Source: Phycisphaerae bacterium
GTDB taxonomy: Bacteria; Planctomycetota; Phycisphaerae; Phycisphaerales; Phycisphaeraceae
Assembly (NCBI GenBank): GCA_002688155.1
Contig: NZCH01000114.1
Span: 1-36,773 of the forward strand
Direction: 5' to 3'
DNA length: 36,773 bases
Position 1 is the stretch's first letter; each line of letters begins with the position of its first letter. The notes under the pieces were generated by a model. That model did no database searches. It was not told where the DNA came from and worked only from the letters and a program-made list of their open reading frames with translations. Both the position numbers and the translations under genes were made by a program. Positions 8,825 to 16,818 of this stretch are shown one piece after another.

Positions 8825-9595
8825 TCAGCGCATGAGCGCACGCCAATCAATGCTGCGCATCGCGTCGAGTATCGGCGATGCAAGTCGCCCCTCGTGCGGC
8901 ACAACGTCGCCTGGTGCACACGCCGGTGTGGTCGCAAGCACCGGCACGCCGGTCATCCGCGTCATCCAGATTGCGTTGCTCGCAACGGACGGATCATCAA
9001 CAACAACCGCGCCGGCCGATTCGTATGCGTTGACCACAAGCCCCGCCATGTCGCACCCGACCTGTCGCAGCAATCGCACCGTCATTGCCGTGTGATTAAG
9101 CGTACCCAATCCCGCCCGCGTGACGACCACGACCGGGTATGCGAGCGCCGCAATCAAATCAAGCGTCGTGAGTGACGGGTTGGCCGGATCGATGGGTACG
9201 CACAATCCGCCAATCCCTTCGACCAGCAAAACATCGCCGGCGTTATCAAGCGCCCGCAGCGCGCCGGCCAGCGCGTCGAAGTCGATCGTTTGTCCCGCCG
9301 ACTCCGCCGCCGGCGCGGGCGCCAGAGGTGCCGACCAGCGCAACGGACTGATCATCTTGAGCGGCTGCTCGCACCCCGCGAAGTGCGCCAGCGCCTCAAC
9401 GTCTTCGCTGACCAGCACATCGCCCTCCAATCGGCATCCACTGGCAAACGGCTTGCAAACGCTCACGCGCAAGTCAGCATGACGCTGCCGAAGACACCGC
9501 GCGATCGCACAAGTGACCACCGTCTTACCGACGCCGGTATCCGTGCCGGTGATAAACAGTCCGGGCTTGGTCAGTCCAAGGGGTGGGTCGAACAT
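8825..9595 (-). CDS. bioD: Dethiobiotin synthetase
   Basis: ATP-dependent closure of the ureido ring of 7,8-diaminopelargonate with CO2, the penultimate step of biotin synthesis. The P-loop GTDTGVGKT lies near the N-terminus, followed by the catalytic-Lys stretch CKPFASGC and the nucleotide/substrate loop VEGIGGLCVPI. About 256 residues from the ATG at 9595 (MFDPPLGL); the track start at 9610 is a TTG overlapping the stop of the upstream ligase gene. Neither has a clear ribosome site, so translation is probably coupled to the ligase. bioA, bioF and bioB are not in the window. Confidence 0.93.
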   Translation of the reverse strand: MFDPPLGLTKPGLFITGTDTGVGKTVVTCAIARCLRQRHADLRVSVCKPFASGCRLEGDVLVSEDVEALAHFAGCEQPLKMISPLRWSAPLAPAPAAESAGQTIDFDALAGALRALDNAGDVLLVEGIGGLCVPIDPANPSLTTLDLIAALAYPVVVVTRAGLGTLNHTAMTVRLLRQVGCDMAGLVVNAYESAGAVVVDDPSVASNAIWMTRMTGVPVLATTPACAPGDVVPHEGRLASPILDAMRSIDWRALMR

Positions 9596-9606
9596 GGGGC
9601 GCTCAA

Positions 9607-11088
9607 TCAATCGGAGTTGATCTGCCGGCGCATGATCTTTCCCGTGGGGTTGCGCGGCAGGGCGTCTATCACCCGAATTTCACGCGGAACTTTGAACTGC
9701 GCCAGCGATTCGCGGCACCAGTTGCGCATCTCGGCCGCGTCGAACGCCGCCCCGTCAACCAGTTCGACAAACGCGATTGGAACTTCGCCTCGCATCCCGT
9801 CGTTCTTGCCAATCACCGCCGAGTCCTGAATCGCGTCATGCCGGTTGAGAACCTCCTCAATCTCGCGTGGAAACACGTTCTCGCCGCCAATGATCAGCAT
9901 CTCCTTCTTGCGCCCCGTGATGAAAAGGAAGCCTTCGTCGTCCTGCCTGCCGATGTCGCCCGTACGAAAGAAGCGCTTGCCATTGATATTCGTAAATACG
10001 GCCTGAGTCTGCTCGGGCAGTTTGTAGTAACCCTTCATGATATTCGGCCCGGTGATCAGAATCTCGCCCTCTGCGTCAGCTGGCAGAACCTGATCGTGGT
10101 CATCGACGATGATGATACCCACGCCCGGAATCGCTTTGCCAACGGAGTGCCGCTTCGATGCCCATGGTGTCGACCAGTTACTGATCGGCGCCGTTTCCGT
10201 CAGGCCGTAACCTTCGCGAATGGTCACGCCAAACCGGTTGCGAAACGTCTCGAACGTATCCTGTGGGAGCGGCTCACCTCCGGAAATTGCAAAGCGAATC
10301 GACGCGAAGTCTTCCGCCGATGCCTTCTTGACCGACAGCAACGCACCGTACATCGACGGCACGGCCATTACGATTTGGGGCTGGTGTTTGCGGATCAGGC
10401 GCACAATCTTGCGCGGCACAAATCGTGCCGAGTAGATCGCCGTGGCACCGACGCGCATCGGCAGCAGCGTCAGTGGTGTGAGCCCGAAGCTGTGAAACTG
10501 TGGCAGCACCCCCAGAAATGTGTCGGCGCCACTGAATCGGGCATACTCTACGGCCGCTTCGACGTTTGACTCGAGATTGCGATACGTGAGCATCACACCC
10601 TTGGGACGACCCGACGTGCCGGACGTATAAAGGATCACGGCAACATCCTCGCCTGCCGGTCTCGGCGGCCAGCGCAGTGGCGGCCAGCCGGAAAAGTCGA
10701 CCTCCTCCAACTTCAGCACACGCACGTTATCGGGTACCGCATGGGGCCGTGCGTCCTTGAGGAATTCCAGCATCGGCCCTGCGGAAATGATCGTCTCGAT
10801 GCCCGCGTCCTCGATCACGTAACGCAACTCATCGGCCGACAGCAGGTAGTTCAGCGGCACGGCAACCCGGCCCGCCAGCCACGTGCCCAATAGCAACATT
10901 GGAAACGCGCCGCTGGTGGGAAGCAGCAACCCGACGCGCGGGCAATCGGTAACCTGATCGATTTGCTCAGCGATAAACATCGCGCCGCCGGCGATCTGGC
11001 CGTACGTGTACCGACGATTATCGTCGATCGCCGCGATGCGTTTGTGATGTCGAATGGCGGAGAATAAGAGTTTGCCTGGCAGGCTCAT
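9607..11088 (-). CDS. AMP-forming acyl-CoA synthetase / ligase
   Basis: 493 residues of the ANL adenylating superfamily. Motifs in order: the P-loop-like YTSGTSGRPKGVML, substrate-binding GYGLTETAPIS, the hinge motif RTGDIGRQDDEGFLFITGR followed by KKEMLIIGGENVFPREIEE, and the catalytic-Lys motif NPTGKIMRR. It activates a carboxylic acid as acyl-AMP and transfers it to CoA or a carrier protein; chain length cannot be read from sequence. The nearest everyday label is long-chain fatty-acid-CoA ligase. Its stop overlaps the possible bioD TTG start, so the two form a unit and a biotin-related acyl substrate is conceivable but unproven. The start is ATG 11088. It diverges from the SPOR lipoprotein gene. 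Confidence 0.9.
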   Translation of the reverse strand: MSLPGKLLFSAIRHHKRIAAIDDNRRYTYGQIAGGAMFIAEQIDQVTDCPRVGLLLPTSGAFPMLLLGTWLAGRVAVPLNYLLSADELRYVIEDAGIETIISAGPMLEFLKDARPHAVPDNVRVLKLEEVDFSGWPPLRWPPRPAGEDVAVILYTSGTSGRPKGVMLTYRNLESNVEAAVEYARFSGADTFLGVLPQFHSFGLTPLTLLPMRVGATAIYSARFVPRKIVRLIRKHQPQIVMAVPSMYGALLSVKKASAEDFASIRFAISGGEPLPQDTFETFRNRFGVTIREGYGLTETAPISNWSTPWASKRHSVGKAIPGVGIIIVDDHDQVLPADAEGEILITGPNIMKGYYKLPEQTQAVFTNINGKRFFRTGDIGRQDDEGFLFITGRKKEMLIIGGENVFPREIEEVLNRHDAIQDSAVIGKNDGMRGEVPIAFVELVDGAAFDAAEMRNWCRESLAQFKVPREIRVIDALPRNPTGKIMRRQINSD

Positions 11089-11096
11089 TATTAGGG

Positions 11097-11124
11097 TCTC
11101 GAATTACGAATCGTCGATGCATTA
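11097..11124. repeat. Heptad-periodic intergenic array (4 units)
   Basis: Successive 7-mers TCTCGAA, TTACGAA, TCGTCGA and TGCATTA lie in the gap between divergent genes. The first three share a CGA in register. It is one member of the window-wide set of degenerate 7-base-period arrays. Confidence 0.4.
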
Positions 11125-11203
11125 CACTACGCGACGACGCGATCCGCAAGTGATCATTGCGACCTGGTATCACGTAAATCACAGTGGCAATGGAGTGCCT
11201 TGC

Positions 11204-11971
11204 ATGACACATCAGCGCTGGAAGCGGGCCTTTCTTCTGACTGTGGGCTTACTGCTTACCCTGATCACGACCGGATGCACAACGACCAGTTCAATGCTGG
11301 CGGCGTGTTCATCGTATGACGCGGGTGACTATCGCCGAGCGTATGAACAGGCGACCGTATCGGGTGCACCGGGCCCTGAGGCCGCGTATCTGGCGGGTTT
11401 AAGCGCCTATCAACTGGGTCGCCACGATGACGCGCGGCGCTGGCTGATGACTGCCCGGCGCGCCGGTGATGCAGACATCGCGGCCAGATCACAGGCACAA
11501 CTCGGCCTGCTCGCAGCGCAACAGGACCATTTCGTCCGTGCCGCGCGCGAATTTCTCACCGCCACGCGCGGGCTGACCGGACAGAACCGCGCCAACGCCT
11601 TCTTTTTCGCCGCTATCGCGCAGCAGAAACTCGGCAGATGGTCGCAGGCGAGTACGAATTTGTACCTGGCGCGCAGCACGAGCACGAATGCCGTGTTTCG
11701 CGAAAAAGTTGACGCTCAGCTTGCCGTCACGGGCTGGACGATTCAGGTGGGCGCCTATGCCAGCGACGTCAACGCCGCCCGCGTGGCGCATGACATGGCA
11801 CGCCATTCGCATCACATGCGCCTTGGCCCGGCGCGAAAGGTCCGCACGACCGACCACGCAGGCCGATCAATCACACTTGTGCAGGTTGGCCGATTCGTGC
11901 TTTATGACCAGGCAGCACGAGCCCGTCACACGCTCGGCGAGCAGCGCGCGATCATTGTCGCAACACAATAA
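11204..11971 (+). CDS. Lipoprotein with TPR-like repeats and C-terminal SPOR domain
   Basis: The start is set at ATG 11204 (MTHQRWKRAF), preceded by GGAG about 8 bases upstream; the track frame to 11054 lacks such a site and runs through intergenic repeat. The protein has 255 residues. A signal peptide (LLTVGLLLTLITTGC) ends in a lipobox Cys. Residues about 35-170 are Ala/Leu/Arg-rich helices of TPR type (YDAGDYRRAYEQA, YLAGLSAYQLGRHDDA, FFAAIAQQKLGRWSQA). The last 75 residues begin WTIQVGAYASDVNAAR, the classic opening of a SPOR domain, which binds denuded septal peptidoglycan. It is probably an envelope lipoprotein recruited to division sites. Its stop faces nuoH on the other strand. Confidence 0.85.
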   Translation: MTHQRWKRAFLLTVGLLLTLITTGCTTTSSMLAACSSYDAGDYRRAYEQATVSGAPGPEAAYLAGLSAYQLGRHDDARRWLMTARRAGDADIAARSQAQLGLLAAQQDHFVRAAREFLTATRGLTGQNRANAFFFAAIAQQKLGRWSQASTNLYLARSTSTNAVFREKVDAQLAVTGWTIQVGAYASDVNAARVAHDMARHSHHMRLGPARKVRTTDHAGRSITLVQVGRFVLYDQAARARHTLGEQRAIIVATQ

Positions 11972-11973
11972 TG

Positions 11974-12008
11974 CGATTGCCGATTAGCGATCGTCGATCA
12001 CCGATGTG
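11974..12008. repeat. Heptad array, five consecutive CGAT-initial 7-mers
   Basis: The units are CGATTGC, CGATTAG, CGATCGT, CGATCAC and CGATGTG, with CGAT in exact 7-base register five times. It starts just 2 bases after the lipoprotein stop codon, between convergent genes. This is one of the cleanest arrays in the window. Confidence 0.8.
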
Positions 12009-12044
12009 ACGTGCGCCCTGGGAGGCGGGCCGCTGTTTGCAACG

Positions 12045-13487
12045 TCAATCCTCGGTCGGTTCGCCCTCTTGACTTTCTTTCTCCACCGTGCCCGCTGTGA
12101 ACGCGATTTCGTTGCCGACGGGCATGACGTCTTCGAACAGGGTCTTGCGTGGCTGCTTGTCGCGGTGAACAAACGCCCAGAAAACAATCCCCACGCAAGC
12201 AGCGACGATGCCCATGCCGATGAGCGTCAGCACGCCCTGCGTGATCGCCTGAATCAGCGGCACTCTGCCCTGCAGGTGGCCGATGTTCAGGTCTCCGACA
12301 ACGTTCTTTGGCGCTTGTGGTACGACCAACAGCCACACGCATACACCAATCAACGTCATCAGCGACATCGGCAGCAGTACCTTCACGCACGTGTGCAACA
12401 CCTGGTCAATACGAATGCGTGGCAATGTCCACCTCAGCCACATCTGCACAAAGATCACGACCGACGCTTTGGCGATGAGCCAAAACGCGCAGTAGAGGTT
12501 GACCACGACCAGGCCAACCGCTGACACACCCATCGCATCTGCCTTGCCGGACCACGTGTCGGCGGCAGCGATCGTGCCGCTGAAGTACGCCTCACCCGCG
12601 ACGATCGGGTCAAAACCGGCGAACGCATATACCGGATCAACCAACCCCAGCGGACTGTTCCACCCACCCATAAACAGCACCGCCTGAATCACGCCGACGA
12701 TGAACATCGCACCGTACTCGGCCGAGAAGAAATACATCCAGCGGAAACCGCTGTACTCGGTATGGAAGCCGGCGACCAGTTCGCTTTCCGATTCGGGCAG
12801 GTCAAACGGCGCGCGTTTGTTCGACGCCAGCGACGCAACGAAGTAAATCAAAAACGACGCGAACACGAACGGATTATGAAAGACATACCAGTCCCATATC
12901 CCGCCGCCCTGCAGGTAATTGAGTTCGACGGTGTGCAGCGTGCCCGACACGAGCAGCGCACAAATGATTGAAATGCCAAGCGGGACCTCGTAGCTGACCA
13001 TCTGGCATGCTTCGCGCATCGCACCGTAGACCGCCCACTTGCTGTTGGACCCCCAGCCGGCGAGGATCGTGCCCATCACCTCGACGCTCAGCACCGCGAG
13101 CAGGTATAGCACGCCGATCGTCAGCCCCGTCTCAAAGCACCACTGCGGCCCCAGCGGCACAACGATAAACGCCGCAAACACTGGCGCAAACGCCAGGTAC
13201 GGAGCCAGGCGAAACATGAACTGGTCTGCGCCCGCCGGGATCAGGTCTTCCTTAGTCAGCAGTTTGACCCCGTCGGCGATCGTCTGAAGAAGCCCGTGAG
13301 GCCCAACGTGCAGAGGCCCGACCCGGCTTTGCATGTGACCGGCCACCTTGCGCTCGACCCAAACCGCAATGATCGCGATCACGTTCACCGCCGGCAGCAC
13401 GATCGTCGCGGCGATGGCCAATTTTATAATCACCACGATCCACATCGTGTGCGGCTGTGAAATCAAACTGGCGTAGTGCTCAAGCAC
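12045..13487 (-). CDS. nuoH: NADH-quinone oxidoreductase subunit H (NuoH/ND1), extended form
   Basis: Membrane subunit of respiratory complex I forming the quinone-entry region next to NuoB/D. The strongly conserved WVERKVAGHMQSRVGP follows the first membrane helix, and the conserved acidic loop FDLPESESELVAGFHTEYSG is intact. It has 480 residues against about 325 in E. coli. The extra length comes from an insert between late helices (roughly FAGFDPIVAGEAYFSGT) and a C-terminal extension with another hydrophobic segment (LIGMGIVAACVGIVFWAF) and an acidic tail. The start is GTG 13487 with GAGG about 8 bases upstream. No other nuo gene flanks it, unusual for a subunit normally encoded in the nuo operon. 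Confidence 0.95.
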   Translation of the reverse strand: MLEHYASLISQPHTMWIVVIIKLAIAATIVLPAVNVIAIIAVWVERKVAGHMQSRVGPLHVGPHGLLQTIADGVKLLTKEDLIPAGADQFMFRLAPYLAFAPVFAAFIVVPLGPQWCFETGLTIGVLYLLAVLSVEVMGTILAGWGSNSKWAVYGAMREACQMVSYEVPLGISIICALLVSGTLHTVELNYLQGGGIWDWYVFHNPFVFASFLIYFVASLASNKRAPFDLPESESELVAGFHTEYSGFRWMYFFSAEYGAMFIVGVIQAVLFMGGWNSPLGLVDPVYAFAGFDPIVAGEAYFSGTIAAADTWSGKADAMGVSAVGLVVVNLYCAFWLIAKASVVIFVQMWLRWTLPRIRIDQVLHTCVKVLLPMSLMTLIGVCVWLLVVPQAPKNVVGDLNIGHLQGRVPLIQAITQGVLTLIGMGIVAACVGIVFWAFVHRDKQPRKTLFEDVMPVGNEIAFTAGTVEKESQEGEPTED

Positions 13488-13555
13488 GCAGGGATCCTCG
13501 GATCAGCGGGAATGAATAGCGGGATTGTACGGGTGTCGGGCGGCCGGGGGCAAGT

Positions 13556-13632
13556 GGATTGCCAATCTTCATTTTCCAATTTCCGATTGCTTCGAGAACA
13601 ATCTCATAATTCAACTCGGAAATCGGACTCCC
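13556..13632. repeat. Heptad-periodic array, about 11 units
   Basis: Read in steps of seven: GGATTGC, CAATCTT, CATTTTC, CAATTTC, CGATTGC, TTCGAGA, ACAATCT, CATAATT, CAACTCG, GAAATCG, GACTCCC. Several units fit an NNATTNC or its complement-like pattern, in constant register. It lies between nuoH and the PP2C relic and abuts the end of the relic. Confidence 0.55.
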
Positions 13633-13634
13633 AT

Positions 13635-14065
13635 TCACTCCGGATCGACCGGGTTGTGATGAAGCACGAACACGGTTTGACCACCGTCCGGCTAGACGTC
13701 GCGGGTGTGTGCGGGCACGGCATGGCTGGTTGTGGTCGGGTCAGCACCGCCATGGCGCACTTGCCCGTCGATGCGATATTTGAAAACTCTTCGTTCAATG
13801 CGCGTGCGAAGTCGCTCTGGCCGAGCGTGTTAAAGTGCTTGTGCATCAGGTCGCGCAGCTTCTTAGCCAGTTTACCGGCGGACGCGCCGTGGCTGGATAC
13901 GTCCGTGAGCACGAACCGTGACAGCATGCCCTCGCCGCACAGTGACGCGTAATAAATGTCACCGCCCTACCCGCTGCCTTTGAAAGGCTGACTGAACACC
14001 CACACATCGACACCAGGCACGGCAATCGTACTGTCAATCGACTGATTGCCGCCCCAGACTTTCAT
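13635..14065 (-). pseudogene. Broken PP2C/SpoIIE-type serine phosphatase relic
   Basis: From ATG 14065 the minus strand reads MKVWGGNQSID, VDVWVFSQPFKGSG and then an in-frame TAG (13967-13969) at codon 33. The same frame continues GGDIYYASLCGEG, DVSSHGASAGKLAKKLRD, ALNEEF and CAMAVLT. This is the metal-binding GGD and D-V-S-G-H-G core of SpoIIE/RsbU-like PP2C phosphatases, with SSHG here in place of SGHG. After AVLT the family sequence is lost. In a shifted frame a piece reading QTVFVLHHNP, resembling the usual DDxT-V-x-L ending, runs to a TGA at 13635. So there is a nonsense codon plus a large internal deletion with frameshift. The track ORF 13604..13927 is only the middle of this relic. A different, intact PP2C gene sits at 25665. 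Confidence 0.75.
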
Positions 14066-14097
14066 GCGTTGCAAGGCATGTGACCTGATTGAGCTCC

Positions 14098-14160
14098 GAT
14101 TGCCTATTTTCAAATGCTGATTTGGACGTGACGTTACACACTGCCAAATCGAAAATCGGA
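14098..14160. repeat. Heptad-periodic array, about nine units
   Basis: In steps of seven: GATTGCC, TATTTTC, AAATGCT, GATTTGG, ACGTGAC, GTTACAC, ACTGCCA, AATCGAA, AATCGGA. The first two units recur almost exactly at 32134-32147 (GATTGCC, TATTTTT). The left end has GATT units and the right end the complementary AATC units. It lies between the ferredoxin stop and the PP2C relic. Confidence 0.55.
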
Positions 14161-14165
14161 ACTCC

Positions 14166-14564
14166 CTAATGCGGCACCTCCTTCACCGCGTTGCGGTTCC
14201 ACGCGGGGATCTGAACGACGATTGGGCCGTCGCCTTCGATGATGCACTGACAACTCAGCCTGCTGTTGTGCTGCAGACCCGGCGCTTCCTCGACGCGGTC
14301 TTCCTCGTCCTCCTGCGGTTCGGACAGGCTGCCCTGGCCTTCGTTGATGTACGCATGACACGTCGAACACGCGCAGACGCCACCGCACGCGTGTTCGATG
14401 TTGATGTCCGCGTCCAGTGCGATCTCGAGCAGATTCTGACCCCTGCTGCCCATGAGCGTGTACTGGGCCTTGTCGGAATCGGTGAGTGATTCGGGGTCTT
14501 CGAGGATATACGTCACCGGCACCGTCGGCGGGGCGATTTCCCTTTGATCGTGTTTCATGTGCAT
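14166..14564 (-). CDS. 2Fe-2S ferredoxin (plant/adrenodoxin type)
   Basis: Electron carrier with a cluster site of Cys-x5-Cys-x2-Cys (ACGGVCACSTCH) and a fourth Cys in SRLSCQ, the spacing of bacterial Isc-type and adrenodoxin-like ferredoxins. The N-terminal half shows a beta-grasp sequence ending LLEIALDADINIEHACGG. The start is uncertain: the track uses a GTG at 14582, while ATG 14564 or 14558 gives about 130 residues with the domain intact. An acidic patch (QEDEEDRVEEA) follows the third Cys and could help docking to a redox partner. No isc genes are next to it. Partner unknown. Confidence 0.9.
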   Translation of the reverse strand: MHMKHDQREIAPPTVPVTYILEDPESLTDSDKAQYTLMGSRGQNLLEIALDADINIEHACGGVCACSTCHAYINEGQGSLSEPQEDEEDRVEEAPGLQHNSRLSCQCIIEGDGPIVVQIPAWNRNAVKEVPH

Positions 14565-14605
14565 GACGGTGCAATTGTACACCCTGCCATTGCGAAGCGC
14601 CGGTG

Positions 14606-15619
14606 CTACTGTCCCAACGTCGTCGGGTCCGGCCGGTAGATCTGCGTTTCGAGCGCCCAGATCTTGTCGGTAAAGGTCGACTCGGTTGCGCTGCGCTGTG
14701 CAAATCGCTCACGGTCAGCAGCGGCGATCACCATCTGAAGTTTTGCGTCCATATCGTCCAGATGGCTCACGGCGACGGCTTCGGGTGTCGCAGGAACCTT
14801 CAGTGCGCCGAACTCAGGCTTGCCGTGATGCGAAAGGATGATGTGGTGCAGAACCCGCAACACGGGCTCGGCCACGGATGTGCCGGCCTCTGCGACCGCT
14901 CTCGCTTTGGCCTCCAGCATGATGGCGCCGCGTCCGATGTGGCCGACCAGCCGGCCGTCTTCGCTGTAGGAAAACCCCGTCGTCCATGACAACTCGACGC
15001 ACTTGCCCAGGTCGTGGATGAACAGCCCCATGACCACCAGGTCGCGATTGAGCTGCGGGTACAGCGGGCAGAACACGTCCGCGAGGCGCATCAGTTGCAA
15101 CGTGTGTTCAAGCAGCCCGCCGATGTACGCATGGTGTAACACCATCGCGGCCGGCGCTTGCCTGAAAAGGTGCATCAGAGCTTCGTCGTCGAGATACGCC
15201 TGCGCCAACGCCTTGATCGCCGGGTGGTCAAGCGCGCCCAGCCGCTGCGTCAACGCGGCGAACATCTCGCCGATGTCGAATTGCGTGCACGGCAGCAAGT
15301 CGGCCAGTTCCTCAGGATTCGGCTGGGTCGGGCGGATGTCCTCGATGATGATCTGCATCTGCCCCTGATAAGGCTGCGTTTGGCCGGACACCCACACGAA
15401 CCCGTCGGTGGGCAACTTCTCGAACAACTCCTCGGTGGCGTTCCACATCCGCCCCGCGGTTTGGCCGGACTTGTCACTCAGCAGGCATTTGAGAAACGGC
15501 TTGCCGCCTCGCGTCTGACCCAACTGGCAGTTGTTCATCGTCAGCACCGTGTCAATGAACTGGTTCGGCAACAAGTCTTTGATGTACTTGCGCTCGGGTG
15601 CTGTGGTTTGTTGTGCCAT
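14606..15619 (-). CDS. yhaM: YhaM-type 3'-5' exoribonuclease (OB fold plus HD domain)
   Basis: 337 residues in two parts. The N-terminal OB-fold nucleic-acid-binding domain carries GGKPFLKCLLSDKSG and IIIEDIRPTQP. The C-terminal HD phosphohydrolase domain carries HHAYIGGLLEHTLQLM, then FIHDLGKCVELSW (the HD pair), GHIGRGAIML and ILSHHGKPEFGALK, ending VSHLDDMDAKLQMV. This order matches the YhaM/CBF1 family, metal-dependent 3'-5' exonucleases that trim RNA and some single-stranded DNA. The length is close to the usual 310-340. The start is ATG 15619, with no strong ribosome site visible. It lies about 40 bases upstream of the ferredoxin on the same strand; a functional tie is not evident. Confidence 0.88.
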   Translation of the reverse strand: MAQQTTAPERKYIKDLLPNQFIDTVLTMNNCQLGQTRGGKPFLKCLLSDKSGQTAGRMWNATEELFEKLPTDGFVWVSGQTQPYQGQMQIIIEDIRPTQPNPEELADLLPCTQFDIGEMFAALTQRLGALDHPAIKALAQAYLDDEALMHLFRQAPAAMVLHHAYIGGLLEHTLQLMRLADVFCPLYPQLNRDLVVMGLFIHDLGKCVELSWTTGFSYSEDGRLVGHIGRGAIMLEAKARAVAEAGTSVAEPVLRVLHHIILSHHGKPEFGALKVPATPEAVAVSHLDDMDAKLQMVIAAADRERFAQRSATESTFTDKIWALETQIYRPDPTTLGQ

Positions 15620-15699
15620 GGTGGGAGCATGCTAGCGTATTCGACCGTGTTGGGCCGTGGGCGCGGGAAAGCAGACTCCAGCCGCTACAATCGTTCGCG

Positions 15700-16719
15700 A
15701 TGAATCCGCGCGAACGTGAACTGGTAGACGACCTGTCATGCCCCGACGGGGGTGTGATCGAGGTGCTCTCCAACATCAAGGGCGATCTTCTGCTGCTGGG
15801 CGCCGGCGGCAAGACAGGGCATGGTCTGGCGCTGATGGCCAAACGCGCGCTCGAGCAGGCTGGCAGCACACATAAGGCCATCGCCGTCTCACGCTTCTCG
15901 TCGCCCGGATCGCGTGACATATTCGAGGCCGACGGCATTGACACGATTGCGTGCGACCTCATCGATGACGCTGCCGTGCGCGACCTGCCCGACGCGTCGG
16001 ACATCGTGTACCTGGCTGGTCAAAAATTCGGCACCGCCGGTAACGCCGGGACGACCTGGTTGCTCAATTGCTACCTGCCCGGTGTGGTGGCGCAGCGCTG
16101 GCCGGACGCGAGGTTTGCCGTGTACTCCAGCGGCAACGTGTACCCGTTCAGCAACGCAGCCACGAACGGCCCGCGCGAAGGCGATCCTGTCGACCCCGTC
16201 GGCGAATACGCGCAGTCCGTGCTCGGACGTGAACGCGTCTTCGGGTATTTCAGCGAGGCAAATCAGACGCCGATGGTCATGATTCGCCTCAACTACGCGA
16301 ACGAGACGCGATACGGCGTTCTGGTCGATCTGGGACAGAAGATCCTCGCGGGCGAGCCGATCGACGTCACGCAAGGTTACGTCAACCTCATCTGGCAAGG
16401 CGACTCAAACCTCGTAACGTTCAGATGCCTGTCGATGGCGTCCTGCCCGCCGGCGATCCTGAACCTCGCGGGGCCTGACGTACTGGCGGTGCGCGACTTG
16501 GCGACAAAACTGGCGGCGACACTGGGCAGGAACGCGTGTTTTGTCGGCGAAGAATCAGACGCCGCGCTGATCAGCGACGGCAGTGCGTGCTGGGAGCGTT
16601 TTGGCGGACCCGGTGTCGGCGTCGATGAAATGATTGAACGCATCGCCGACTGGCTGATGGCCGGCGGACCCACGCTGAATAAGCCCACGCACTTTGAAGT
16701 GCGCGACGGAAAGTTTTGA
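15700..16719 (+). CDS. NAD-dependent epimerase/dehydratase-like (extended SDR) protein
   Basis: 339 residues from ATG 15700 (MNPRERELVDD); the track frame upstream overlaps the opposite-strand exonuclease start and looks non-coding. A Rossmann motif LLLLGAGGKTGHG lies near residue 30, then VYLAGQKFGT and YSSGNVYPF, the latter in the place of the SDR Ser/Thr region. A Tyr-x3-Lys catalytic pair is not obvious (EYAQSVLGRER has Tyr but no Lys at +4), so it may be an atypical or non-catalytic member. The C-terminus (ILNLAGPDVLAVRDLA) is the usual epimerase substrate-domain stretch. It sits 99 bases upstream of the DapA-like gene, probably in one operon. Confidence 0.8.
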   Translation: MNPRERELVDDLSCPDGGVIEVLSNIKGDLLLLGAGGKTGHGLALMAKRALEQAGSTHKAIAVSRFSSPGSRDIFEADGIDTIACDLIDDAAVRDLPDASDIVYLAGQKFGTAGNAGTTWLLNCYLPGVVAQRWPDARFAVYSSGNVYPFSNAATNGPREGDPVDPVGEYAQSVLGRERVFGYFSEANQTPMVMIRLNYANETRYGVLVDLGQKILAGEPIDVTQGYVNLIWQGDSNLVTFRCLSMASCPPAILNLAGPDVLAVRDLATKLAATLGRNACFVGEESDAALISDGSACWERFGGPGVGVDEMIERIADWLMAGGPTLNKPTHFEVRDGKF

Positions 16720-16730
16720 CGACTGATGGT

Positions 16731-16783
16731 TTTCGATTTGGTCTGAGCAACCAACTCGGTGCTGGACCGCACGCAAATCGAAA
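16731..16783. repeat. Inverted repeat TTTCGATTTG ... CAAATCGAAA in a heptad-type array
   Basis: Arms at 16731-16740 and 16774-16783 are perfect 10-bp reverse complements around a 33-base loop. The whole gap 16721-16811 can be read in 7-base steps (GACTGAT, GGTTTTC, GATTTGG ... ATCGAAA, ATCTGCA, TTCGCAA, CTCGGAA). The transcript of the epimerase-DapA pair would fold here just before the next ribosome site. Confidence 0.6.
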
Positions 16784-16818
16784 ATCTGCATTCGCAACTC
16801 GGAAATACAAGGAGCGTG

